This document shows positions 35,259 to 44,022 of a DNA stretch of 64,000 nucleotides, piece by piece. The position numbers and the translations under genes were made by a program. The stretch is from the NCBI GenBank assembly GCA_016872115.1, contig VHBC01000002.1:1-64000 (forward strand). The letters are read 5' to 3'. The number at the start of each line of letters is the position of its first letter. The first letter of the stretch is position 1. The notes under the pieces were generated by a model. That model had not been told where the DNA came from and searched no databases. It saw only the letters and a program-made list of their open reading frames with translations. This stretch comes from Sphingomonadales bacterium. GTDB taxonomy: Bacteria > Bacteroidota > Bacteroidia > Flavobacteriales_D > Crocinitomicaceae.

Positions 35259-36099
35259 ATTATTAACCATTTCATTTGCTTTATTTCTTTTTGCTTGTCA
35301 GAATACAAGCAGCGATAAAAAAGAAAAGCCCAAAGCCTCAACCAAAGAGGAAGTACAAGAAGAAATTCAAGAAAAAAAGGCTGTTCCCAGTGAAACTGCG
35401 CGCCTGATTACCGGCAGTGACAGCATTTTGATCTCCAAGAAGAAAGTGGTCGAAGACTATGATCGACAGTGGTCGGTCATCTCTTATACCTTTTACGATG
35501 AAAATTTAGCGCTATCCAAGTGGCAAAAGACTATCAATCGTTTCATTCGTAAAAGTTTGTATCGCCAAGAAGAAGCAAAAGAATACAATGAACCACTAAG
35601 CAAGGAACTGATTAGAAAAGTGCTGCTTGTATTTAAAAAAGAGGCACGCCGTTACGAAGATGACATGCCCTGGAATATTGCAGAAAACTATCAAATCGAT
35701 GACGCTTTTAAAACATTCGCGGTGTTAAAGATAGAGTCTAGCCTATATACGGGCGGAGCGCACGGTAGCTATGGCGTTGGCTATTATTATTTTGATAAGT
35801 CAAGCGCTAAAGAATTGCATATAAAGGATTTCATTGATACGAAGAAAGAACTACTGCGCGCAGCCGAGCTGGTTTTCAGAAAGAAAGTGGGTATAAAGGC
35901 AAATACACCTTTTGAAGAAACTGATTATTGGTTTTCAGATGGCTTCTACCTCAGTGACAATTTCGAAATTACCGATCAGGGTATTACCTTTATTTACAAT
36001 CCTTACGAAATTTCCAATTATGCCAATGGCATGATCGAATTCACCTTGACGAAGACACAAATTGAGCCCTTTTTGAAACGCAAAATCGATTGGAAATAG
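35248..36099 (+). CDS. DUF3298/DUF4163-type lipoprotein
   Basis: A 283-residue lipoprotein. The signal peptide MPFKLLTISFALFLFACQ ends in a lipobox with the acylated Cys at residue 17. A charged linker (about 25-50, rich in K and E) follows, then a globular region. The segment TGGAHGSYGVGYYYFDKSSA and the following F.DTKKELLRAAE part resemble the RsiV-like DUF3298 domain, preceded by a DUF4163-like part. The domain is extracytoplasmic in known proteins, and the RsiV form binds lysozyme. Whether this one does is unknown. It is the last gene of the lgt operon and is followed by the pdhA promoter. Confidence 0.8.
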   Translation: MPFKLLTISFALFLFACQNTSSDKKEKPKASTKEEVQEEIQEKKAVPSETARLITGSDSILISKKKVVEDYDRQWSVISYTFYDENLALSKWQKTINRFIRKSLYRQEEAKEYNEPLSKELIRKVLLVFKKEARRYEDDMPWNIAENYQIDDAFKTFAVLKIESSLYTGGAHGSYGVGYYYFDKSSAKELHIKDFIDTKKELLRAAELVFRKKVGIKANTPFEETDYWFSDGFYLSDNFEITDQGITFIYNPYEISNYANGMIEFTLTKTQIEPFLKRKIDWK

Positions 36100-36119
36100 A
36101 CTTAGTGTAATTTTGACAA

Positions 36120-36153
36120 TTTGAACGTAGTTTATGAATCATTTGTATATTTG
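36120..36153 (+). promoter_or_regulatory. Promoter of the pdhA-pdhC operon
   Basis: TTTG (36120-36123) and TATATTTG (36146-36153) are 22 nt apart, a good -33/-7 pair. Transcription should start near 36157, after the in-frame GTG at 36153. This rules out that GTG and supports ATG 36174 as the pdhA start. Confidence 0.7.
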
Positions 36154-36173
36154 TGACCGATAAAAAACAAGTT

Positions 36174-37196
36174 ATGTGCGCAAAAGCCGTTAAAAGTTCA
36201 GATAAACCAAAGTTTTCAAAAGAAACCTACATAAAGTGGTACAAAGACATGCGCTTGATCCGCAAATTTGAGGACAAAACAGGTCAGCTTTATATCCAGC
36301 AAAAATTTGGTGGATTTTGTCACCTTTATATCGGTCAAGAAGCCATTGTTGTTGGTACGGCAAGCGCCTGCAAACCAGACGACAAACATATGACCGCCTA
36401 CCGCGATCACGCACATCCAATTGCTTTAGGTACAGATCCGCGCGTCCTGATGGCCGAACTTTATGGCCGCACCACTGGCTGTTCCAAAGGAAAAGGAGGC
36501 TCTATGCACTTTTTTGACAAAAAAGTCAATTTTATGGGAGGCCACGGTATTGTTGGGGCTCAAATTGGCATGGGTGCAGGTGTGGCATTCGCCGAAATGT
36601 ACAAGGGCACTAAAAACGTAGCTTTTGTGTCAATGGGCGACGGCGCCGTACGCCAGGGCATGCTCCATGAAACCTTTAATATGGCTATGACCTGGAAAAT
36701 TCCGGTTATTTTCATTATCGAAAACAACAACTACGCCATGGGAACCTCTGTAGAGCGTACCACCAACGTAACTGACCTCTCTCAAATCGGGCTTTCTTAC
36801 GGAATGCCATCCAAAATTGTCAATGGCATGCGCCCAGAAAGCGTACACGAAGCTATCGAAGAAGCCGCAGACCGTGCGCGCAGAGGCGAAGGCCCAACGC
36901 TTCTCGACATCAGAACCTACCGCTACAAAGGGCACTCCATGTCAGATCCACAGAAATACCGCACCAAAGAAGAAGTGGCCGAATGGATGGAGCAAGACCC
37001 AATTGAACACTGCTTGCGCGTTATCCAAGCGCAAAAATGGCTTTCTGAGAAAGAAATAGCCGACATCGATGCTTGGGTCAAAAAAGAAGTAGAAGAATCG
37101 GTTGCATTTGCAGAAAATTCGCCTTATCCAGAGGCACACGAACTCTACGAAGACGTTTATACGCAAACTGACTACCCTTATATTAAAGAATACTAA
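36174..37196 (+). CDS. pdhA: Pyruvate dehydrogenase E1 component, alpha subunit
   Basis: 340 residues. The thiamine-diphosphate subunit of the pyruvate dehydrogenase complex, which decarboxylates pyruvate and feeds acetyl-CoA synthesis. The cofactor-binding motif GDGAVRQGMLHETFNMA ... NNNYAMGTS is intact. The phosphorylation-loop region TYRYKGHSMSDP and the substrate channel segment GRTTGCSKGKGGSMHFF are conserved. The start is ATG 36174, since the promoter box covers the earlier GTG. pdhC follows after 11 bp. The E1 beta gene is not here, an arrangement also common in other Bacteroidota, so pdhB must be elsewhere. Confidence 0.95.
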   Translation: MCAKAVKSSDKPKFSKETYIKWYKDMRLIRKFEDKTGQLYIQQKFGGFCHLYIGQEAIVVGTASACKPDDKHMTAYRDHAHPIALGTDPRVLMAELYGRTTGCSKGKGGSMHFFDKKVNFMGGHGIVGAQIGMGAGVAFAEMYKGTKNVAFVSMGDGAVRQGMLHETFNMAMTWKIPVIFIIENNNYAMGTSVERTTNVTDLSQIGLSYGMPSKIVNGMRPESVHEAIEEAADRARRGEGPTLLDIRTYRYKGHSMSDPQKYRTKEEVAEWMEQDPIEHCLRVIQAQKWLSEKEIADIDAWVKKEVEESVAFAENSPYPEAHELYEDVYTQTDYPYIKEY

Positions 37197-37207
37197 AACC
37201 CAAAGAC

Positions 37208-38482
37208 ATGGCTGAAGTAGTTTACATGCCCAAATTAAGTGACACCATGACCGAAGGTGTGGTGGCAACCTGGACCAAAAACGTTGGCGATGCTGTAAAA
37301 TCTGGCGAAGTACTCGCCGAGATTGAAACAGACAAAGCCACCATGGAATTTGAGTCTTTTTACGATGGTGTTTTATTGCATATTGGTGTCCCTACCGGAC
37401 AAGCCGCGCCTGTCAATAGCGTATTAGCTATTATTGGTGAGGCCGGAGAAGATATTTCTGCTGTTTTAGCAAATGCAGCAGCAGGCGCATCGGACGCAGC
37501 AACAGCTGCGCCTGTAGTTGAGACAGCAGCGCCTGTAGCGGAACCTGTTACGGCAGAACCTGTTGCTCCGGCAGAACCTGCAGCACCGGCTCCTATAGCT
37601 CAGGCCCCTGTTGCCGACAACACAGAACGTGTACTTGCATCCCCGTTGGCAAAGAAATTAGCAGCCGAGCGTGGCATATCCATAGAAGCCGTTGCCGGAA
37701 CCGGTGAAAACGGCCGCATTGTCAAACGAGACATCGATCATTACGTTCCTTACACGCCAGCAGTTAACACAGCTCCATATGTTGCTGCTCCTGCCGGAAC
37801 TGTTTCATACACAGACGAGCCTATTTCTCAAATGCGCAAAACCATTGCCCGCCGTTTGGCCGAGAGCAAATTTACTGCGCCGCACTTTTACCTTACATTG
37901 GATATCGATATGGATGCAGCTATTGCCACACGCAAAAGCTTGAATACCATAGATGGCGTCAAGGTATCTTTCAATGATATGGTCATTAAGGCAGTTGCAA
38001 TGGCCTTGCGCAAGCATCCGGCCATTAATAGTGCCTGGACGGGTGATTTCATTCGCCGCAATAAACACGTCAATATCGGCGTAGCTGTAGCTGTAGACGA
38101 AGGCTTACTTGTTCCTGTGGTGCGTTTTGCAGATAGCAAAGGACTTACGCAGATTGCTGCTGAGGTGCGTGAATACGCGCAAAAAGCCAAAGACAAAAAA
38201 CTACAACCTGCCGATTGGGAAGGGAATACTTTTACCATTTCCAACCTCGGTATGTTTGGTATCGAATCTTTTACAGCAATAGTTAACCCACCTGACGCTT
38301 GCATTTTAGCAATTGGAGGAATCAAAGAAGTTCCGGTCGTTAAAAATGGCCAGGTTGTTCCTGGAAATGTCATGAAAGTAACGCTTTCTTGTGACCACCG
38401 CGTCGTAGATGGTGCCTCAGGAGCTGCTTTCTTGCAAACCTTCAAGACCTACATGGAGCAGCCTGCTGCTATGTTGCTCTAA
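37208..38482 (+). CDS. pdhC: Pyruvate dehydrogenase E2, dihydrolipoamide acetyltransferase
   Basis: 424 residues. The core of the pyruvate dehydrogenase complex, which passes the acetyl group from lipoate to CoA. One lipoyl domain (about 1-78) has the lipoylated Lys in ETDKATMEF. An Ala/Pro/Glu-rich flexible linker (about 95-140) follows, then a peripheral-subunit-binding domain (about 143-178; ASPLAKKLAAERGISI and GTGENGRIVKRDI). The catalytic domain carries the active-site signature DHRVVDGASGAAF near the C-terminus. Length fits a single-lipoyl-domain E2. It is the second gene of the pdhA operon, with no promoter seen in the short gap. Confidence 0.95.
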   Translation: MAEVVYMPKLSDTMTEGVVATWTKNVGDAVKSGEVLAEIETDKATMEFESFYDGVLLHIGVPTGQAAPVNSVLAIIGEAGEDISAVLANAAAGASDAATAAPVVETAAPVAEPVTAEPVAPAEPAAPAPIAQAPVADNTERVLASPLAKKLAAERGISIEAVAGTGENGRIVKRDIDHYVPYTPAVNTAPYVAAPAGTVSYTDEPISQMRKTIARRLAESKFTAPHFYLTLDIDMDAAIATRKSLNTIDGVKVSFNDMVIKAVAMALRKHPAINSAWTGDFIRRNKHVNIGVAVAVDEGLLVPVVRFADSKGLTQIAAEVREYAQKAKDKKLQPADWEGNTFTISNLGMFGIESFTAIVNPPDACILAIGGIKEVPVVKNGQVVPGNVMKVTLSCDHRVVDGASGAAFLQTFKTYMEQPAAMLL

Positions 38483-38497
38483 GAAGTAAGTTTGCTT

Positions 38498-38923
38498 CTA
38501 TAAATCTTTATGAATGGCGTGGACGTCATTGTGGTTTTCCTCAATGCGGTCCTTGATGATTTGAATGGACTTCGCCAAAATAATCAGCTCAGGATTGGTA
38601 TGCTTGCGCAGCCAAAACCAGCTCTCTTGTTCGTGCTCAACGGCCATAGCGATGTGATACAACACCTCGTATTCGTATTGTTGCAGCCATTTTTGCGCCT
38701 TTTCATTTCCTTCAGCAGCACTAATCATGGCCATCAGTTCAGGGTAGCCATTTTGTATGAGCCATTGCCTTGCTGGGTCATGAAGGCGAATTGCTTGGCA
38801 TGCCATCCAGAGCTCCAGGTAACCATTTTCTTGTAGCCAATCATGCAAGGTTTGATGACCTTCTACAGCTTTGGCCCAGGCAAGAATGACTAACGAAGGA
38901 TAAGCTAAATCGTTCTTTTTCAT
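38498..38923 (-). CDS. Small protein of 25-residue helical repeats
   Basis: 141 residues of unknown function, no signal peptide. Nearly the whole protein is built of about five units. Three successive units are exactly 25 residues long: LELWMACQAIRLHDPARQWL+IQNGY, PELMAMISAAEGNEKAQKWL+QQYEY and EVLYHIAMAVEHEQESWFWL+RKHTN. They are flanked by a 27-residue first unit and a truncated last one. The consensus is roughly (P)EL..[IL]A.A......A..WL....Y, suggesting paired short helices stacked as a solenoid, perhaps a binding scaffold. I do not recognise a named family. It lies 3 bp after the SpmAB fusion gene on the same strand, so the two are probably co-transcribed. It converges with pdhC. Confidence 0.8.
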   Translation of the reverse strand: MKKNDLAYPSLVILAWAKAVEGHQTLHDWLQENGYLELWMACQAIRLHDPARQWLIQNGYPELMAMISAAEGNEKAQKWLQQYEYEVLYHIAMAVEHEQESWFWLRKHTNPELIILAKSIQIIKDRIEENHNDVHAIHKDL

Positions 38924-38926
38924 GAC

Positions 38927-40366
38927 TTAAAAAAACCAGAGTGCCACACCGATGGCGGTGAGTACGCAAATAAGATCTACAAGTAGCATGGTGCCTAAGG
39001 TATAGCGCGTATTGCGCACATTGATCGATCCGAAATAAACAGCAATAACATAAAAAGTGGTTTCTGCCGAGCACTGAAAAATGGACGACAAGCGCCCCGC
39101 AAGGCTATCCGGTCCGAATTGATTCATTGCATCGAGCATAAAACCTCTTGAACCCGAACTACTGAACGGACGCAATAAAGCAACAGGTAAAGAATCTGTG
39201 ATTTCTTTACTTACGCCTACCATGCGAAATACATCAGAAATACCGCCGGCTATTACTTCAAATAAGCCTGAGTTTCGAAATACAGAAATAGCCACCAGCA
39301 TGCCGAGAACATACGGGAAAATTTTAACACCTGTATCAAGTCCGTCTCTGGCTCCTGACACAAAAGCATCAAAAACAGTGGTGTCTTTTTCTTTAAATTT
39401 CTTTTCGTTCCTAAAAGCAAAAAGCAAAGTCAATAAAATAATGGCAAACAATAAGATGCCTGAAAAATTACCCGTGAAATAATTCTTTTCGACCAAGTTG
39501 AGCGATCCTACATAAAAAAGCAAGCCAAAAATAGCGCCTATGATTCCCATAATAACACCTAATAAAAGGCCGCTCTTGAATGAAATACGCTGACGCAATC
39601 CCACAATGAAAAAAGCAGCAAGGGTACCAATAAAGGATGTGATTATACAAGGCAACATGACGTCGGCAGGGTTGGCGGCATTTGCTGCAGCACGATAACC
39701 AATAATTGAGGTTGGTATGAGTGTAAGGCCTGCGGCATGCAGACACAAAAACATGATTTGCGCGTCAGAGGCTTTTTCTTTTTCTTGGTTCAATTCTTGA
39801 AGACTTTCCATTGCTTTGAGTCCAAAAGGAGTTGCAGCAGAATCAAGGCCCAAGAAATTTGCAGAGAAATTCATGGTCATGTAAGTAATGGACGGGTGTC
39901 CAGTGGGCACTTGTGGAAAGACTTTTGAAAAGAACGGACTCAGCTTTCTAGCGAGTCTTTCTGTGGCACCTGAATCAATTAATAACTGCATGATGCCTGC
40001 AAAAAAGGCCAAATAGGCCATGAGCGGCAAAATAAGGTCAAATAAACTGTTTTTAGCTGTAACCAATAAGCCATCTGATTTTTGAACGCCAGAGAAAACC
40101 TGAACCGTTTTCTCTTTCATGACATAAGTGGTATCTGCATCTGCTGGATTGATATCTCTTATGTAAGTAAAGTTTTCAGCACGCTGCATGGCGTCGACAT
40201 AGGCCCGCGGCAGGTTCCATTTGTAGGTTTCGAGAATAAGAACTGGGTCATCTTTTTTTCCATTGAGCACGTAGTCAATGCTGTAAAAACGGCCAGAAAA
40301 AACGGCAAACAGAACAAATAAAATGGAGCTGATGAAAATGACCAGCCAAAAACGACTTAATACCAT
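38927..40366 (-). CDS. SpmA-SpmB fusion, nucleoside-recognition (Gate) domain membrane protein
   Basis: 479 residues, inner membrane, many hydrophobic segments. About 115-320 resembles spore maturation protein A (LLIDSGATERLARKLSPFF, NFSANFLGLDSAATPFG, GLTLIPTSIIGYR). About 340-479 resembles spore maturation protein B (GLDTGVKIFPYVLGMLVA, LRPFSSSGSRGFMLDAMN, IFQCSAETTFYVIAVYFGS). Both halves are Gate/nucleoside-recognition domains. In Bacillus the two are separate proteins needed for spore cortex dehydration. Fused forms occur in non-sporulating bacteria and are probably transporters of unknown substrate. The start is ATG 40366 (MVLSRFWLVIF), which puts a membrane segment directly at the N-terminus. 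A longer frame adds 16 polar residues. Confidence 0.88.
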   Translation of the reverse strand: MVLSRFWLVIFISSILFVLFAVFSGRFYSIDYVLNGKKDDPVLILETYKWNLPRAYVDAMQRAENFTYIRDINPADADTTYVMKEKTVQVFSGVQKSDGLLVTAKNSLFDLILPLMAYLAFFAGIMQLLIDSGATERLARKLSPFFSKVFPQVPTGHPSITYMTMNFSANFLGLDSAATPFGLKAMESLQELNQEKEKASDAQIMFLCLHAAGLTLIPTSIIGYRAAANAANPADVMLPCIITSFIGTLAAFFIVGLRQRISFKSGLLLGVIMGIIGAIFGLLFYVGSLNLVEKNYFTGNFSGILLFAIILLTLLFAFRNEKKFKEKDTTVFDAFVSGARDGLDTGVKIFPYVLGMLVAISVFRNSGLFEVIAGGISDVFRMVGVSKEITDSLPVALLRPFSSSGSRGFMLDAMNQFGPDSLAGRLSSIFQCSAETTFYVIAVYFGSINVRNTRYTLGTMLLVDLICVLTAIGVALWFF

Positions 40367-40477
40367 ACGTCTAAGTTGCACATTTTCTTTTTGAACACAA
40401 TGTCTGTGCAACAAAAACTATTAACATATGTTATTGAATAGTACGCCATTTGGTAACGATCTTTGTCAAAAAAAAAG

Positions 40478-41182
40478 ATGAAAACAGTATTCCACGCCGC
40501 CAATTCTAGAGGTCATGCCAATCACGGATGGCTTTATGCCCACCATTCTTTCAGCTTTGCTTCATGGTACAATCCAGAACGCATTCATTTTGGAATGCTG
40601 AGGGTGCTCAACGACGATATCGTGGCCGGTGGAATGGGTTTTGGAAAACACCCTCATGACAACATGGAAATCATTACCATCCCACTTTCTGGCGCACTCA
40701 AACACCAAGACAGCATGGGTTTTAGTGAAATTATTGAAGCTGGAGAAGTCCAAGTGCTGTCTGCCGGCACCGGCATCTATCACAGCGAGTTCAACCCCAA
40801 CCCTGACCAAACGGTCAATTTGTTTCAAATTTGGATCTTTCCCAATCGTAAACAAGTAGAGCCGCGCTATGCTCAGCGCAGATATGAACCACAAAATGGT
40901 TCATTTTCTACACTTGTTGGGCCTGAAAAAAGCGGTGTTTCCACTTGGATTCATCAAGAAGCTTGGTTATCAATGGGGGAATTTGCCGCAGATACACAAG
41001 CTTCATACACCATGAAAAGTGTTGGTAATGGCGTATACATCATGGTTGTGGAAGGTGAAATTCAAATTGGCGATCAAACATTAGCAAAAAGAGATGCTAT
41101 CGGCATTTCTCAAACCGAAAAAGTAGAGATCAGCTGTAAACAAAATACAAAAATTCTTGTCATAGAAGTACCAATGAACTAA
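40478..41182 (+). CDS. Pirin family protein
   Basis: A 234-residue cytoplasmic bicupin. Bacterial pirins bind one metal ion in the N-terminal cupin; several act as quercetin 2,3-dioxygenases, but natural roles vary. The opening AANSRGHANHGWLYAHHSFSF is typical. The metal ligands are the two His and the Glu-containing set in GKHPHDNMEI and GIYHSEFN. The C-terminal cupin lacks such ligands, as usual. The start is ATG 40478; an in-frame TTG 15 bp upstream is preceded by a promoter-like GATCTTTG and is less like family N-termini. A nitroreductase-family gene follows after 5 bp, so a shared redox or detoxification role is possible. Confidence 0.92.
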   Translation: MKTVFHAANSRGHANHGWLYAHHSFSFASWYNPERIHFGMLRVLNDDIVAGGMGFGKHPHDNMEIITIPLSGALKHQDSMGFSEIIEAGEVQVLSAGTGIYHSEFNPNPDQTVNLFQIWIFPNRKQVEPRYAQRRYEPQNGSFSTLVGPEKSGVSTWIHQEAWLSMGEFAADTQASYTMKSVGNGVYIMVVEGEIQIGDQTLAKRDAIGISQTEKVEISCKQNTKILVIEVPMN

Positions 41183-41187
41183 AACTA

Positions 41188-41823
41188 ATGAAAATCGAAC
41201 TCCTCAAAGCGCTTCAATGGCGCTATGCAGTTAAAAAATACGATCCTGGTTTCAAACTCAGCGAAGATGATAAAGAAACCCTTGAAACGATCCTACAACT
41301 AACGCCTAGCAGCTATGGTTTACAACCTTTTCATTTCATTTGGCTCGAAGACCAATTATTAAGAGAAGAAACTAAAAAAATAGCTTGGAACCAACAACAA
41401 ATTGTAGACGCCAGCAATGTTATAATTCTCTGTGCAAAAACAAATTTGGACACTGACTTTTTAGATACACACGTAGATAATATGCGCGATACCCGAGAGA
41501 TGCAAGAAGAGCAAATCAAGGGCTTCAGAGCGCATCTTCATGCTGCTATTGGTGCAAAGGACGCCGATACGATCAAGGTATGGAACGACAAACAAGCTTA
41601 CATTGCGCTTGGTCAAGTACTTACCGCCTGTGCACTGCTTCAGCTCGATGCCACCCCAATGGAAGGATTTGATCCACTTGCCTTAGACCAACTTCTTGAA
41701 CTCGACCAAAACGGTTTGCGCAGTATATTAATTTGTACTATTGGAAAACGAGCTGCAGACGACCAATACCAACACTTAAAAAAGGTCAGAAGAGCCAAAA
41801 AGGAGCTCTTCTCTACGCGCTAA
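41188..41823 (+). CDS. NAD(P)H-dependent nitroreductase-family oxidoreductase (NfsB-like)
   Basis: A 211-residue FMN enzyme of the nitroreductase fold, probably a cytoplasmic dimer that reduces quinones or nitro compounds. The FMN-phosphate-binding start LQWRYAVKKYDPGFKL, the loop LTPSSYGLQPFHFIW and the segment KQAYIALGQVLTACAL followed by ATPMEGFDP match NfsB-like members. Length is normal. It is the second gene after pirin. The next gene, a secreted subtilase, begins 26 bp downstream with its own promoter box. Confidence 0.9.
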   Translation: MKIELLKALQWRYAVKKYDPGFKLSEDDKETLETILQLTPSSYGLQPFHFIWLEDQLLREETKKIAWNQQQIVDASNVIILCAKTNLDTDFLDTHVDNMRDTREMQEEQIKGFRAHLHAAIGAKDADTIKVWNDKQAYIALGQVLTACALLQLDATPMEGFDPLALDQLLELDQNGLRSILICTIGKRAADDQYQHLKKVRRAKKELFSTR

Positions 41824-41838
41824 AACAAGAATTTTACG

Positions 41839-41846
41839 TATATTTG
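41839..41846 (+). promoter_or_regulatory. -7 box 3 nt before ATG (leaderless-type) for the subtilase gene
   Basis: TATATTTG, 3 nt (AGG), then ATG at 41850. A perfect TAnnTTTG. It also decides the start: any upstream start would lie before the promoter. Confidence 0.55.
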
Positions 41847-41849
41847 AGG

Positions 41850-44021
41850 ATGCGCGTTGTGCTTCTCGTCTTTGTGCTTTCTTGCGGTTGGCTTTGCCAA
41901 ACAATTGCTGCGACTCCAGTTATGAGCCAATCAGATCGGCAAGAACTTGAACTACTTCAAAACGCATTGCTGCGCAGCAATGGTGTCGTTTCTAAACAAC
42001 TAGAAGCCGCCCACCCAATTTACAACCTAGATGGCCGCTGGTACCTTTCCATGTTGGGTCGCTGCTCTGCAACTTTCAAACCTGAAGAACTACAGTGGCA
42101 ACGTATTTTGTTCAACAAACCCATTGCTGGCTTGCTCTCCTTAAAAGTACCACTCCAAAAACTGGGCTCCTTAGCTACGCTCAAAAGCATTGACTACCTC
42201 GAAATCGCAGGGAAAATCAATCCAAATTTAGACAAAGCCATTCTCGATCTGCATGCAGATTCTGTTCACGCAGGAATTGGTCTACCTCAAGGCTACAACG
42301 GCCAAGACGTCCTGATAGGCGTCACCGACTGGGGCTTTGATTACACCCACCCTGTTTTCTACGACACCCTCCTTCAACAGCACCGCATTTACGCCGCCTG
42401 GGACCAATTCAAGACCAGCGGTCCTGCTCCAAATGGCTACGGTTACGGCACCGAATACACTGACACACAAAGTTTGCTGGCCGCTGGCGGAGATACCGCC
42501 AACATCTACAGCTACAGTACCCACGGCACGCACGTAGCCGGTATTGCAGGTGGCGCTGGTGCAGACACACCTTACCGCGGCGTTGCCTTCGGCACGCAAT
42601 TTTTATTTGTAACCTTTCTCATCGACGAAGGCGCAGTGCTCGATGCCTGGCAATGGATGTACCAAAAAGCGCTTGCTGCAGACAAACGATTGGTCATTAA
42701 CATGAGTTGGGGGCTTTATCATTTTGGTACCCTCGACGGCACTTCGCTACTCAGCCAAGCCATCACTGCCTTTAGTAATCTTGGTGTGGTTTTCGTTAAT
42801 TCTGGCGGCAACAACGGAAATGTCAATTTCCACCTCAAAAAGACTTTCAACAACGATGTTCTCAAATCGAGAATTGAATTTTACGATTATGCAGCGAATC
42901 CGAATATGTGGGGCCAAAGCATCCACGCTTGGGGAGAGCCGGGCCAAAGCTTTTCAAATGGTATCATTATTACAAACAGTGCTAACGTAACGCTCGTAGA
43001 AAGCCCATTTTACAGTACAGCAACAACGGTCAACTACATCGACACCTTTTTGGTGGTCAATCAGGATACTATTTTTTACAATATTTCTGCAGATGCCCTA
43101 CATCCGCTAAACGGCAAACCCCAAATGCGCCTGCGTGTTAAGAACACCAATACAAGCCTGCGTGTTCAACTCAAGTCAGAGGCGAACTCAGGCACCGTTC
43201 ATTATTGGAATGTCACTGAACTGACCACAAATGTTGGCAATTGGGGGATGGCCTTTTTAGCTGCCGGCACTGGCACTACCTCGGGCGATAACCAAAACGG
43301 TATTTCAGAACCATCTTGCGCCGACGACGTTATTAGTGTAGCCGCCTACGCCACCCAATATGCCACCAGTTCTGGTTCTTTAGTTGGTGGCGCACTTGCC
43401 TCGTTCTCGAGCAAAGGCCCACGCTACGACGGCGCCATGAAACCAGATATTGCCGCACCCGGCGTGGCCATCACTTCGGCCATTTCATCTTTTACAGATG
43501 GGAACTACAGCAGTGTTGCCACTACTGTTTTCAACAACACCAATTACCGCTATGCGAAATTCTCTGGCACATCTATGGCTTCGCCAATGGTCGCGGGCGT
43601 GGTAGCCCTTATGCTAGAAGCCAACCCCTATTTATCGGCTTCCCAAGTTAAAGAAATCATCATGCAAACCGCCCGCCAAGACAACTACACTGGGCAAATT
43701 CCTGCAGAAGGCAGTCCGCTTTGGGGAGCCGGAAAAATCAATGCTTATGCAGCTGTTCAGTTGGCTGTGCAAACCCTTGGTGTGTTACCTGGTTCTCTGA
43801 TCCTTGAGTGGTCGGTATTCCCTAACCCTGTACAGAATTACCTGCATTTTACCATTGTAGAACTTCCAGATTTTGCAGAAATTATTGGTCTAGACGGCAA
43901 ACGCTATTGGGTGGCTATTGAGAGTGGCAAAATGACCGTTCAGGACCTGCCTGCTGGTCAGTACTATGTACGTTTGCATCAAAATGGCCGTATTCAACAG
44001 GCTCCTTTCATTAAAAACTAA
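41850..44021 (+). CDS. Secreted S8 (subtilisin-like) peptidase with type A T9SS tail
   Basis: 723 residues, exported serine protease. The signal peptide is visible (MRVVLLVFVLSCGWLCQTIA). The catalytic triad is Asp in GVTDWGFDYTHP (about residue 156), His in THGTHVAGIAGG (about 226) and Ser in GTSMASPMVAGV (about 576). The oxyanion Asn is probably in VNSGGNNGN. A roughly 240-residue stretch between His and Ser contains an inserted beta-rich region, common in large subtilases. The C-terminal 75 residues form a type A type IX sorting domain (VFPNPVQNYLHFTI and later PAGQYYVRL), so it is exported across the outer membrane or anchored there. The start is fixed by the promoter box and signal peptide. 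A GNAT gene follows after 1 bp. Confidence 0.94.
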   Translation: MRVVLLVFVLSCGWLCQTIAATPVMSQSDRQELELLQNALLRSNGVVSKQLEAAHPIYNLDGRWYLSMLGRCSATFKPEELQWQRILFNKPIAGLLSLKVPLQKLGSLATLKSIDYLEIAGKINPNLDKAILDLHADSVHAGIGLPQGYNGQDVLIGVTDWGFDYTHPVFYDTLLQQHRIYAAWDQFKTSGPAPNGYGYGTEYTDTQSLLAAGGDTANIYSYSTHGTHVAGIAGGAGADTPYRGVAFGTQFLFVTFLIDEGAVLDAWQWMYQKALAADKRLVINMSWGLYHFGTLDGTSLLSQAITAFSNLGVVFVNSGGNNGNVNFHLKKTFNNDVLKSRIEFYDYAANPNMWGQSIHAWGEPGQSFSNGIIITNSANVTLVESPFYSTATTVNYIDTFLVVNQDTIFYNISADALHPLNGKPQMRLRVKNTNTSLRVQLKSEANSGTVHYWNVTELTTNVGNWGMAFLAAGTGTTSGDNQNGISEPSCADDVISVAAYATQYATSSGSLVGGALASFSSKGPRYDGAMKPDIAAPGVAITSAISSFTDGNYSSVATTVFNNTNYRYAKFSGTSMASPMVAGVVALMLEANPYLSASQVKEIIMQTARQDNYTGQIPAEGSPLWGAGKINAYAAVQLAVQTLGVLPGSLILEWSVFPNPVQNYLHFTIVELPDFAEIIGLDGKRYWVAIESGKMTVQDLPAGQYYVRLHQNGRIQQAPFIKN

Positions 44022-44022
44022 A

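Noticed and set aside
36153-36173. In-frame GTG as a longer pdhA start
   Set aside because: It lies at the end of a good -7 box, so it would not be transcribed in full; the extra residues are not conserved in the family.
38480-38500. Small hairpin (AGAAG...CTTCT) between pdhC and the convergent repeat protein
   Set aside because: The stem is only five base pairs and no T run follows, so I did not call it a terminator.
40463-40477. TTG start adding five residues to the pirin protein
   Set aside because: Pirin family N-termini begin at the ATG (MKTVFHAANSRGHANHG), and the extra residues are a run of lysines from an A tract.
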